DNA of 64,000 bases from Naumovozyma dairenensis CBS 421 (lineage: Eukaryota > Ascomycota > Saccharomycetes > Saccharomycetales > Saccharomycetaceae): NCBI RefSeq assembly GCF_000227115.2, contig NC_016483.1:992001-1056000 (forward strand), in the 5' to 3' direction. This document shows, one piece after another, positions 42,001 to 50,689 of the stretch. The notes beneath the pieces are model-generated. The model was not told the DNA's origin and made no database searches. It saw nothing but the letters and a program-made list of their open reading frames with translations. Within the stretch, counting starts at the first letter, position 1, and every line of letters starts with the position of its first letter. Position numbers and translations under genes: made by a program.

Positions 42001-42325
42001 AGCTGGCCCTTCTACTTCACCTATACGGGATGGAGATGATTTAAGGTTCAATAACCTCGACAAACTATTAGCTAGTCCTGTTCCTTCAGGTGGTAGATCC
42101 AACGCTTTCTTTAGGGAGCACAGACCTTCGGAAGATGATGCCCTATTTAAAGAGGATTATTCCATGGCAAAACCTACACGAAAGGTACCTAGACAGATTG
42201 GTGGAGATCGTGCCATTGACGATGATGCTGTAGCTGATGATGGAATGAGAGCAGGATCACATTCACCAATTACTGAAGGACATTTCCATTCTCCTCCCAA
42301 CTACGACGATATTGTGAGTCGATAA
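39014..42325 (+). CDS. ECM21: Alpha-arrestin (ART family) Rsp5 adaptor Ecm21/Csr2
   Basis: 1103 residues; S. cerevisiae Ecm21 has about 1117. A long Ser/Asn-rich N-terminal region contains FLKEYLNNWGFLNPKELATK. The arrestin fold is split by low-complexity inserts; recognisable parts are NSMVALRIAVIISLNKE, GDYIFVLPVLFSNDVPESI, YLPSARVSYKIRV, ISFSQKYVPLNNEIPIKIKL, CKHKLEIMLRISKPDL and DTPIFLVSELCNSG. Rsp5-binding motifs are LPTY (919-922) and PPNY (1094-1097) near the C-terminus. Such arrestins bring the Rsp5 ubiquitin ligase to plasma-membrane transporters for endocytosis. SFT2 next door in convergent orientation identifies the ECM21 (YBL101C) track, not its duplicate CSR2. Confidence 0.93.
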   Translation: MPFISQRITYDYDQHKNNHNAPKVSSTSASSDYIRNNSRQKTPSPTKRTMPHHAKTDRRRSSTVKGSLFNFLNHSHAYDDNKTSDTTSNSATTATSLSNVGHISRKSTTDAIPTNNTVCIHNDIQQRNKNHAVPPCSSDNRADGDTWNNTTNSTIPRNILTNGHLTDITSSPPSTNETCSSVTDNSSADNLSSNKRSTASIKFNNKQFLKEYLNNWGFLNPKELATKRDEFFKMYIATSGDNVFLPTISSNDDEYLARLNGLQDEEDDILLIEGIDLSTGDSHGRNTNSNGTGPSRHESLHNADDVTAEQLSEIHTGTALGGDSEVNGSRVPLDADEPRSSSPSSLEMDNSMVALRIAVIISLNKETALSDIEVELCSRVKIFWNNGVPPTKTFNEEFYTLGATRWSLNQANFNLYIPPHVSSTEQIIENNSILRENEVFKNMPVDKRVYLDKTKSRKSFMNSIKATSRNRFKPGDYIFVLPVLFSNDVPESIYLPSARVSYKIRVGTKFKNRVNQNNRGRHNNSDKLQVSSSASSLNVTEMESTQSHKYVSKGLFKKVKNHLHIQNQSSKNEDKDVTNELLSEYPIHIIRTPPPISISTANKPIFINRVWTDSLAYEISFSQKYVPLNNEIPIKIKLAPMVKNICVKRIRVSITEKITFVSKNYEFEYDQVDPVAKDPYNPYYLDFASKRRKERNLNLLEIRTKEKGARAMREEIVENCYDDNLLSYSTIDTGSVHSKNEEEKKVGITEPIIIETKLEFPKYADLARKSAKVTPPYGIDIYTNVPTFDRTAADDHHRSSVISFLSGHKSSFSSTKKNSQEDGEHNQHENINPRFRETRFRTNSGTNVKHHTKLNRPKRGLYLDSLHFSNIHCKHKLEIMLRISKPDLAIPGKLRHYEVLIDTPIFLVSELCNSGNMELPTYDMATSEFEPLNEAMLLAPPPAFEEAISVPASPIGSPDLLASYEPDLSSIQQLSLSRSTSISSQGGQLDGSNPVLAGPSTSPIRDGDDLRFNNLDKLLASPVPSGGRSNAFFREHRPSEDDALFKEDYSMAKPTRKVPRQIGGDRAIDDDAVADDGMRAGSHSPITEGHFHSPPNYDDIVSR

Positions 42326-42620
42326 TTATGGTGTCTTCAAAGAGCATATCATATTTTCTACGGTTTTAGAAAGATATTCAAAGACTTCTCAACGATTCGA
42401 TTTTTCATCGTATTTACGTAAAATATATTCCATTTAATAATAATCGTTTATTTATTTTTTAACTATTCATTTAGATATATAAATTTGACAAAAGGTATTG
42501 TATCTGAATCATAGTTTATAATAATCTATATAGAATTTAGGCAGACATAAGTTCCATTCTTATTAATTTTTACAAATTTTTGTTAATACAAAGTTTGAAC
42601 TACTCAATATATAGAAAATG

Positions 42621-43268
42621 TTAGATTCTTAATACGCCTCTAGCTGTGCTTAACCCCATAGAACTTAACATTCTTAACGTTGTACCACCGAATGGGAAAT
42701 ATGAAATTGCGTAATATAGCACGGCGATTAACTGTAAAATAGCACATGGGATGGTCAGTATAGAGCTTTTCATAAATGCAGCAAAGTAGATGGTCATAAA
42801 GCAAGTTGTAAAAAAGAAAATTGTAAAGGGTAATCTTTCTCTGGAGGTCAAATGTTTCATATATGCAATCGGACCCATAAATATCCCGAAAGCTGTGACG
42901 AATAATAAAGATCCAAATGACCATAATAGACCGAATTTTCTTGGTTTTATGGCTAATACAGGGAAAAGGAAGACACATAATGTGAAGCACACCGCTGCAC
43001 CCAAAAGGAAGCAAATAAATAAAATCAACCTCTCTGTTCTTGATAAGGTGAACCATTCCGGTTCTTGAGTTTCTTGGATTAAATCTTGTCTTGAAATAGG
43101 TAACCTTTGATATACGTCATTGGCTGTAGCATTTAGCGACTCTCCAATTCTTCCAAAAAAGGAACTTCCAGAATCAGTACTTGTTGGTTGAGTGGCTGCC
43201 TGTGAACGTGATTGGTTCCATCTGCTTAAGGCATCACGAAATTGGTTTGTGCTTGCAGGTTCCGTCAT
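42621..43268 (-). CDS. SFT2: Golgi tetra-spanning membrane protein Sft2
   Basis: 215 residues from MTEPASTNQF, the same length as S. cerevisiae Sft2; the 14 codons upstream in the frame begin with TTG. The N-terminal 85 residues are soluble and include FFGRIGESLNATANDVYQRL. Four membrane segments follow (LILFICFLLGAAVCFTLCVF; LLWSFGSLLFVTAFGIFMGP; FTIFFFTTCFMTIYFAAFM; ILTIPCAILQLIAVLYYAI). The family motif FFTTCFMTIYFA is present. Sft2 assists fusion of endosome-derived vesicles with the late Golgi and is functionally linked to the t-SNARE Sed5 and to Got1. Confidence 0.97.
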   Translation of the reverse strand: MTEPASTNQFRDALSRWNQSRSQAATQPTSTDSGSSFFGRIGESLNATANDVYQRLPISRQDLIQETQEPEWFTLSRTERLILFICFLLGAAVCFTLCVFLFPVLAIKPRKFGLLWSFGSLLFVTAFGIFMGPIAYMKHLTSRERLPFTIFFFTTCFMTIYFAAFMKSSILTIPCAILQLIAVLYYAISYFPFGGTTLRMLSSMGLSTARGVLRI

Positions 43269-44924
43269 GAATTTATTTTTAAAGTTTAAGTTTCCCAGTT
43301 TTTTTTTCAAATGTAGTTCAGTGGGTTAGAGACTTCAAATTTATAGTTCGACTCTAGACGTGTAAGTTGTATGTAGTAGCTAACCTTCCATAATCACTTC
43401 ATGGTAGAAATTGCATATTGTCTAATTTTGCTAACATTACCCATTTAATTATCCAACTTCACAGCCACATACTTTACGTACATATCCACACTGCAGTCTG
43501 TGAAAAGGGTACCGAAACGGACGGCAGTGTTTTTCCATGGTCATAAAGGAAACTGTCCCGAAGTGATGGCGCCCGCAAAATAAGAGAGCTGAGTTGAGCT
43601 TCAGAGGAACAAACGATCTAAGATCAGCACTAAGGTATCGATGTTAGTTCTAAGAAAGTAGCTGCTGTAAAGTGCTCAAATGTATATAAATGAAGAATTT
43701 TTGTGGAAGTTCTAATATATATATTGTGAATTCGGATTAATGTATTTATTTCAAATGCTGTGTGCAGAAAGATCACACTAACAATCGATCATATTATATT
43801 CAACATTTAACAACTCTAAAGTAGCAAATGGATCTCAGACCCAAACAAGTATATGTGCTTACGAACATAAATAAGTAGTTAAAGAATGAATCTTGTGTTA
43901 GGCTAAGCTATTTCTAAGATAGAGATAATGTAATTATTAGGTACGTTCTTGAATTATACAAGGGTTATATATCTTATTATATGATAATTACCTAAAGGAG
44001 AGTTCCAGTTTGAGAGGAACTTGGTTTTAAATAGAGTTGGTTGCAAAGTATCCTTCAATGGAGCTCGACGGGCCTGACCAAGTTTCTCGATGATAACTTT
44101 GTGTTATCCGCTGGGCGTCCCACTTAGGGTAACACTCCAAGCCGGAGTTACTCTCCCGGCCTCTCTATACGGTACTCAGCATATAATACGAGACCATTCT
44201 ATAACTCTATTGACTATTCTATTAGGTATGCCGGAAGTTCACCGAAATCTACCTAACATCTTAATGGTAATTTATATTAGGATTCAATATTAAGTACTTT
44301 TCAAATTTAAATTGTTTAAAGATAGTTTATTTAGAAGAAAGTAAAATAAATAAAAAAATGAGAAATCTAATGTAAGGTCGGAATATAAGTGTGTAAGGTT
44401 GATTTAGTTGCTCTAAACCATACCTAAGTTAACAGACTTAAGGATGGGGTAGTATAAGCTGAATACTAGTTATACCCTGATCAAGTATAACGAGGATCAT
44501 AATAAAGTAGATTACCCGCATAATGCGACATTCCGCTTACCCGCATATGCGACAGGCCGAGTTTGATAATCTTCTCTATTTATTATGATTTTTGACTTCA
44601 ATTTTTGATTCTATTGCCAATTTGGCATTGCTTTTCCATTTCCAAGCGCATTTCTCAACGAGCGCTATGACGAATTTTGAATTACGCAGTGAAGAGCTTT
44701 TCAGTTTTAATGTAACGTAAAAAAGTTTATAAAGTTTCAAGTACCTTGAAACCAAACATAAGTCTATTGAAGAACTCCGATTGTTGGCCCTCCAATAGCA
44801 CGACAGATAAGAGTTTCCTTTCTTTTATACTCTCGCTTCTGGTATCTCAATCTATAACATAATATTCTAGGAAAGGAAACAATAATAGACAACCGGGAGA
44901 AGCCCTACAACATTAAAACGCAAA
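43269..44924. other. Large divergent intergenic region SFT2/RTG3
   Basis: 1.66 kb between two start codons. It holds a truncated LTR-like repeat (44392-44566), a GC-richer block at 44060-44180 with a bulged hairpin (GTAACACTCC pairing with GGAGTTAC at 44129-44151), and otherwise AT-rich sequence. The 67-codon ORF at 44090-44293 has no recognisable content. The GC-rich block may be another decayed LTR that I could not match. Confidence 0.45.
44392..44566 (+). repeat. Dispersed LTR-like repeat, copy 2 (first 175 bp only)
   Basis: Nearly identical to 27562-27735. It starts TGTAAGGTTGATTTAG and stops at GCCGAGTTTGAT. The second half, which carries the small ORF in the other copies, is missing. 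It contains two TTACCCGC (Reb1-type) motifs at 44512-44519 and 44537-44544, in a local duplication. It lies about 360 bp upstream of RTG3. Confidence 0.75.
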
Positions 44925-46556
44925 ATGAATACTGAAGATAACGATAATGATGCGGAAAATCAACGTTTACTTGACGAATTAATGAGACAAGGCTCTTTCC
45001 AGTTTGATGCACATCCGGCATCCACATCTTTGCAAAACGAATATGATTTCATGCAATTCCATCCATTGCGCTCTCAAGGTTATCCCGGTGATACTCCAGC
45101 TCATCATCACGAAAAGCTTTCATATATGAGCAGCAGCAACAACAGGAAACATTCTCATAACCAATCCCCGAATACATCTGCTAGAATCAACCATGATCAG
45201 AATAGCAACATTGGAAGACAGCCATTCATTTCTCATCATGCAAGTATAGCTCAACCAGAACCACAAGCGTCTTTCCTAGATGACATGTTCGCAACTTCTT
45301 CTTCTTCACATCCATTATCTACAAGTATTACCGCAACTAGTGCTAATGCTTACAGCACTGCCAATAGCACCCATCCTCAGCGTTTTTCTTCTCATCAAGA
45401 AAATGCTTCAATGAATAGTTTCTCTCGAAATGCTCATTTGGATAGTAACTCTGAAATAAACAACAAAGGAACACCAACAAATATTCTTGACGATACTAGT
45501 ACTTATACTGCTACCACCAGTGATCATGATAATATTGATCCTAATAATATATTAAATGATTTCTTATTTAGACCAAATGATGATGCAATGTTTAATTACG
45601 CTGATGATATTAGTACCTCAGTCGGATCGAGTATCAATTCTGAGTTACTTGCATCAAGTTATTCTTCGTCGTTCTCATTTAATCCAACTCCTTATCTAGA
45701 AAATATGACTGGAACTTCCGTGACCAGTAACAATAATAATCTTAACATTAATACTATCAGATCACCAACAGCTTCTTCTATACGACCTGGGAGTTTTATA
45801 TCAACATCTTTAAGGAATGCTAGTATCAACATTAATAACAATACCCCCAAGACAAGGAATACTTCAATCTCAAGCTATAATAATACGAACAATAATATAA
45901 TGGACGGATTCACGCCAAATGGTACTAGTGCAGGGTTTGGAAGTCTTTCTAAATCAGCTTTATCTCATTTAACCGCAGAGGAAAAGCTGAAACGTAAAAG
46001 GGAATTCCATAACGCTGTGGAAAGAAGAAGACGTGAGTTGATTAAGCAAAAAATAAAAGAATTAGGTAACCTGGTCCCACCTTATTTATTGCATTACGAT
46101 TTTTCGACTGGGAAACAGATTAAAACTAATAAAGGTATCATATTGAATAAATCAGTGGAATACGTTGCATTCTTACAAAATGTTATTTCAGAACAAGCTA
46201 ACAAGAAAAATCTACTACAGAATAAAGTTAATGAACTAGAGATTGAACTGTCTAAATTAGGATTAAATGCCAATGAATTAATACCCCAAACAGGAGAAGG
46301 AAATCACAATATGAATTCTGTAAATGAGACAGATTCTCATCAATCCATTAAGAGTGAGTATCTTAAAACAAATGAGTCTAGTAGTGGTAATAATACTAAG
46401 GATAACAATATTACACTGCGTACACCAACAGGAGCAAACGATGATTTACAAGAATTTCTATCGGGTGCTGCGATAGAAGCACAAGACAATGAAAGACTAA
46501 TGTTCGGTGATGATGAAGGAAATCCGGCTGATTATCTACTTGAATTCGATTCCTAG
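44925..46556 (+). CDS. RTG3: bHLH-zip transcription factor Rtg3, retrograde response
   Basis: 543 residues; the S. cerevisiae protein has about 486. A long Ser/Asn/Thr-rich N-terminal region (residues 1-340) includes an acidic NEYDFMQFHPL-like start. The basic region reads EFHNAVERRRRELI, with the E-box contact residues His362, Glu366 and Arg370. Helix 1, a loop with THYD-like FSTGKQIKTNKG, helix 2 (SVEYVAFLQNVISEQ) and a leucine-zipper-like coil then follow to about residue 450. The C-terminus is acidic. Rtg3 pairs with Rtg1 on GTCAC R-boxes and activates CIT2, DLD3 and TCA-cycle genes when mitochondria fail. Gene order SFT2-RTG3-SEA4 matches S. cerevisiae. Confidence 0.95.
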   Translation: MNTEDNDNDAENQRLLDELMRQGSFQFDAHPASTSLQNEYDFMQFHPLRSQGYPGDTPAHHHEKLSYMSSSNNRKHSHNQSPNTSARINHDQNSNIGRQPFISHHASIAQPEPQASFLDDMFATSSSSHPLSTSITATSANAYSTANSTHPQRFSSHQENASMNSFSRNAHLDSNSEINNKGTPTNILDDTSTYTATTSDHDNIDPNNILNDFLFRPNDDAMFNYADDISTSVGSSINSELLASSYSSSFSFNPTPYLENMTGTSVTSNNNNLNINTIRSPTASSIRPGSFISTSLRNASININNNTPKTRNTSISSYNNTNNNIMDGFTPNGTSAGFGSLSKSALSHLTAEEKLKRKREFHNAVERRRRELIKQKIKELGNLVPPYLLHYDFSTGKQIKTNKGIILNKSVEYVAFLQNVISEQANKKNLLQNKVNELEIELSKLGLNANELIPQTGEGNHNMNSVNETDSHQSIKSEYLKTNESSSGNNTKDNNITLRTPTGANDDLQEFLSGAAIEAQDNERLMFGDDEGNPADYLLEFDS

Positions 46557-47123
46557 TCCATTGTCTCGTATAACTCGCGCTTTCTTCTTTCTTTGCTTTC
46601 CTGGTTGAAACATCAAAGAACAGCTACATACAGCAAATAATTATATTCTGAAACAGTAGGAGCAAAATCACGATAAGGAAAACATCATTTCACCTTTGTA
46701 ATAATAATAATAAAATATCATAACGCATATACAAAATAATATAGCATGGTAGAATTATATTTTCGGATACAATAATACTATATAAATAAAAATTATCATT
46801 GTATAATAACCCTACATAGGTGTGGAATACCCGCGTATTGTCTATCCATGATTACTTCGTAACATTTGGCTTCGGTCTCTTTTGATCTTACATGATTCCA
46901 TTTCTACCTATAGTCTAGTATCTATACAAGACAAGGTATGTTTCTTAAAAAATGCACCCATACATTACATAATGGATTACTACATTTTACTTGCATGTAA
47001 CGTTACATAAATTAACAAATAAGTATGAGACACCTTTAAACATCTTGACAAGTAAATGACGAAACAAGGTGAAAATGCGTTCTTACTTGAACAAGAGGTC
47101 TTCAGAGTGGGCAAATCAAGATA
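46557..47123. other. intergenic region RTG3-SEA4
   Basis: 567 bp holding the RTG3 terminator and the SEA4 promoter. The notable motif is the Rap1-like site at 46954-46966. AT-rich runs fill the first half. Confidence 0.4.
46954..46966 (+). promoter_or_regulatory. Rap1-like site upstream of SEA4 (GCACCCATACATT)
   Basis: Differs from the canonical ACACCCATACATT only in the first base and lies about 160 bp before the SEA4 ATG. The same bases, with the preceding T, read TGCACCCA, which fits the Aft1 consensus YRCACCCR. Which factor, if any, binds cannot be told from sequence. Confidence 0.45.
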
Positions 47124-50100
47124 ATGGGTTTGATTAAAAAGGTGACTTCTTGGTCACATGATAATTTTATTGATTACCTTTCAGTAAACCCAACTAGAGA
47201 TGAAGTTACACATTATAAAGTTGACCCGAATGATGAGTCAGATAAATCAATCCATCGATTACACACAGTCAAGGATTTTGGTAGTATAACATGTCTAGAC
47301 TACTCTTATTTAGATGCTGGATTAGTTGGAGTAGGTGAAAAAAACGGATACGTTAGATTATTTAATATTATGGCTGATTTAGATACTGGTGATAAAGATT
47401 ACAATGAGAATGATGTCGATAATAATAAAAATAAGAAGACTCCCATTGGTATAAATATTAGGGCTAAACAGCAGCGTTGCATCAATGCATTGGGGATAAA
47501 TTCAAACGGTTTAATCGCCATGGGATTGGACAGAAACAGAAACGATTCATCTTTGCAGATATGGGATATTAATTACCAGAATGTAGAGTCTGACGTGGCA
47601 AACATAGCGTTCGCATATTGTGTTAATGAGAGTATAATATCTTTGAAGTTCTTAAACGATACTAATATCCTAGCAGCAAGCAGTAAGTTTATAAAAGAAA
47701 TTGATGTCAGGGTACCACAACCAATATATCAACATCCAACAAGGCTAACTTACGATATCAAATTAAACCCATTTAATGACTGGCAATTTAGCACATACGG
47801 TGATGATGGTACCCTAGCAATTTGGGATAGGAGGAAGATTACTGATCAAACGAACGATATAAATCAAATATCACCGTTGATTACGTTTGAAAAGTTAGTA
47901 GGAACTGGTGCTGCATCAAGAAAATATATGAATACATGTTTTAGATGGTCGACAATACGAAAGAGGGAATTTGCAACGTTGCATAGAGGAGATACGATTA
48001 AATTATGGAGATTGGGAGCTACTGGAGGAACCACAGAGGACTCCAATAATGTCGAAAACTTGTTTGTCTCCACCGTTCATGATATTGATACGACGTTTGA
48101 CAGAGTGGCTACATTTGACTACATTCCTAAAGAGAATTTCCGTTCCAGTTTACTCTGCATGCGGCAATCTGGTACAGTTTATCGAATGCCATTGAAACAA
48201 TGTTATTCAAAAGTTTCCTTCAATACTTCCAATTCGTTATTGCTATCAAATGGCGAAATATCTGAACTTGACGAGATAAGGATTAATCAAGACGCACAGA
48301 AAGCAAATTCGGAGAATATTACTACAGTGCTAAAAAACCTATCTTTCGAAGATTTGGATGTTGCTGATGAATATCAAAAAAGTGTCGGCACTACCTCTAG
48401 TGAGGAAGAGGATTACCTAAGTGATAACGAAGATAGAGGAAGGCGAAAAGATTCAAAAGTAGATTTACAACACAACTATGATAATGAACAACATTATCAC
48501 TTAGAAGCCCATAGTTCTCATGATGGAAATGACCCATACCAAATATATTGGAAGGCAGAGAAACTTCTACAAAAAGATATTAGCGTTATAATGAAGTCGA
48601 GAGCAGAACTTGGATATGGTTTAGATCCCATGACGACAGTTGAGATGATTGACACCTCAAAAGCTCTTCAAAACAATGCATACATACGCAATACATGGAG
48701 ATGGATTGCCATTGCAAAATCATCAGTCGATGATGGTACAATGGTTTCTGGCGACTTAGATCTTGGCTATCAAGGAGTACTGGGTATTTGGAATGGATTG
48801 GATGGAATATCCAACCAAAATAGATATAGTGAAGATACAATTTTAACTGAGAAGCAACTGAATAGAGAAATGGAAAAAATCATAAAATTACGCAAGAAGG
48901 AAAAGGAGAACCAGGGATATAAGACATTGCTGTCCCGGTTTGCCGATTCTCCTAAACATATGCAACGGAAATTGTGTTTAATTATATCAGGCTGGGACTT
49001 GTCACCAGCAGATTACGAAGATAAATATCACATTATAATAAAAAATGGGAATTACGAAAAAGCAGCGGCATGGGCAGTGTTTTTTGGAGATATACCAAAG
49101 GCAGTAGACATTCTTGCAGATTCTAAAAACGAAAGATTGAGACTTATTGCGACCGCCATAGCGGGTTATATGGCATATAAAGACCAACCAGGTAATAATT
49201 CGTGGAGACAGCAATGTAGAAAGATGTCATCTGAATTAGAGGATCCATATTTAAGAGTAATATTTGCATTTATTGCAGATAATGATTGGTGGGATATTCT
49301 TTACGAACCAGCGATTTCTCTACGGGAGAGATTGGGAGTCGCCTTACGATTTTTAAATGATACCGATCTATCAAAATTTTTACAACGGACGTCATCAATC
49401 GTTATAGCAAATGGTGAACTGGAAGGTTTGATTTTGACAGGCATAACTCCAAATGGTATTGATCTGTTACAATCATATGTTAATAAGACTTCCGATATCC
49501 AGAGCGCAGCTTTGATATCGATTTTTGGGTCTCCAAAGTATTTCCGGGATGAACGAGTTGATGAATGGATTGAGAGGTACAGAACCATGTTAAACTCTTG
49601 GAATTTATTTTCAATGAGGGCGAAGTTTGATGTGTTGAGAACTAAACTTTCAAGAACGAGTTCGGGAATTATCACTGCGGTAACTAAACCCCGTCAACTC
49701 TATATCCAATGTATACATTGTAAGAAAAATGTCAATAATCCAAAAGGGATTGAACACACTTCTGCTAGGAATATTCTTCATAACAACATAGCATCTCTTC
49801 CCAAAATGAAGGGCTTTAGGGCGAGTGATAATAGCGACGAGATTCGGTATAGATACGCTTGTCCTCATTGCGGGACGCCATTTCCAAGATGTGCCATATG
49901 CTTAATGCCATTGGGAACATCGAATCTCCCGTTTGTGATAAACGGAACCGAGAATGATCCCAATGAAAGTACTAAAAATACGTATGACGTGACGTCTTCC
50001 GCGGTCAGTAAGGCGAACAGTGAAAATGGAAACGATAATACCAAGTCAGTGGAGCCTGACAATATTGATCAGCTAAGACGCAAAAAGTTACGTTTGAATG

Positions 50101-50228
50101 AGTGGTTTAGCTTCTGCTTAAGCTGTAACCATGGGATGCATGCTGGGCATTCTGATGAGTGGTTTGAAAAACACTCAACCTGTCCGACCCCTGGTTGTAA
50201 TTGTCAATGTAACAAGCAATACACATAA
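47124..50228 (+). CDS. SEA4: SEA/GATOR2 complex subunit Sea4 (Mios homologue)
   Basis: 1034 residues; the S. cerevisiae protein has about 1038. The N-terminal WD40 propeller occupies roughly residues 50-410 (e.g. GLDRNRNDSSLQIWDINYQN, FSTYGDDGTLAIWDRRKI, RGDTIKLWRLGA). An alpha-solenoid follows (YEKAAAWAVFFGDIPKAVDI, DNDWWDILYEPAISLRERLG). The C-terminal zinc-binding module at about 855-1034 has CIHCKKN, CPHCGTPFPRCAICLMPLG and HSTCPTPGCNCQC, a CTD/RING-like arrangement. GATOR2 counteracts GATOR1 (Npr2, Npr3, Iml1) and so sustains TORC1 signalling at the vacuole. It lies between RTG3 and PKC1 as in S. cerevisiae. Confidence 0.96.
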   Translation: MGLIKKVTSWSHDNFIDYLSVNPTRDEVTHYKVDPNDESDKSIHRLHTVKDFGSITCLDYSYLDAGLVGVGEKNGYVRLFNIMADLDTGDKDYNENDVDNNKNKKTPIGINIRAKQQRCINALGINSNGLIAMGLDRNRNDSSLQIWDINYQNVESDVANIAFAYCVNESIISLKFLNDTNILAASSKFIKEIDVRVPQPIYQHPTRLTYDIKLNPFNDWQFSTYGDDGTLAIWDRRKITDQTNDINQISPLITFEKLVGTGAASRKYMNTCFRWSTIRKREFATLHRGDTIKLWRLGATGGTTEDSNNVENLFVSTVHDIDTTFDRVATFDYIPKENFRSSLLCMRQSGTVYRMPLKQCYSKVSFNTSNSLLLSNGEISELDEIRINQDAQKANSENITTVLKNLSFEDLDVADEYQKSVGTTSSEEEDYLSDNEDRGRRKDSKVDLQHNYDNEQHYHLEAHSSHDGNDPYQIYWKAEKLLQKDISVIMKSRAELGYGLDPMTTVEMIDTSKALQNNAYIRNTWRWIAIAKSSVDDGTMVSGDLDLGYQGVLGIWNGLDGISNQNRYSEDTILTEKQLNREMEKIIKLRKKEKENQGYKTLLSRFADSPKHMQRKLCLIISGWDLSPADYEDKYHIIIKNGNYEKAAAWAVFFGDIPKAVDILADSKNERLRLIATAIAGYMAYKDQPGNNSWRQQCRKMSSELEDPYLRVIFAFIADNDWWDILYEPAISLRERLGVALRFLNDTDLSKFLQRTSSIVIANGELEGLILTGITPNGIDLLQSYVNKTSDIQSAALISIFGSPKYFRDERVDEWIERYRTMLNSWNLFSMRAKFDVLRTKLSRTSSGIITAVTKPRQLYIQCIHCKKNVNNPKGIEHTSARNILHNNIASLPKMKGFRASDNSDEIRYRYACPHCGTPFPRCAICLMPLGTSNLPFVINGTENDPNESTKNTYDVTSSAVSKANSENGNDNTKSVEPDNIDQLRRKKLRLNEWFSFCLSCNHGMHAGHSDEWFEKHSTCPTPGCNCQCNKQYT

Positions 50229-50689
50229 AGGGGCAAAAGCATCTCATAAATCATTACTTTTACGAAAAACACTTGAGCGATTATATATATATATATATAT
50301 ATATTCCTCTTTATCAAATAGACTTAGAATAATTATATATTTGGCCTCTATTGAACTTATTAGATATCTTTAGTGTCTGTATGTGATTTGCCATATAAAT
50401 TGAGCTCCCAGGCCCACGTTGATTTTTTGTTCTGTGCTTAACTAGCACTAGTTTTGTTAATGGGCACATTCTATTTTTTCAAGGATCCGCTACTTCGTGG
50501 CACTGGCGGTCGGCTGAATCAAAAATTAGTAAAGTTGAGACAACGATTGTTTCAGTGTAGAGCTTGTAATTGAAAAAACCTGCTTCACCTTCGTAAAGAT
50601 AATACAAGCGAAGAGAAGAAAAGGAATACTAGCAATAAAGGACATTGTTTCATTAGCCAAGGACTATTGGGTAACACAATCGGTCGAGC
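50229..50689. other. intergenic region SEA4-PKC1
   Basis: 461 bp. It includes a (TA)n run at 50282-50305 in the SEA4 3' flank and the PKC1 promoter. No gene was recognised. Confidence 0.5.
50282..50305. repeat. (TA)n microsatellite
   Basis: About 12 TA units, 20-70 bp after the SEA4 stop codon. This is typical of yeast 3' flanks, where TA repeats act as polyadenylation efficiency elements. Confidence 0.85.
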
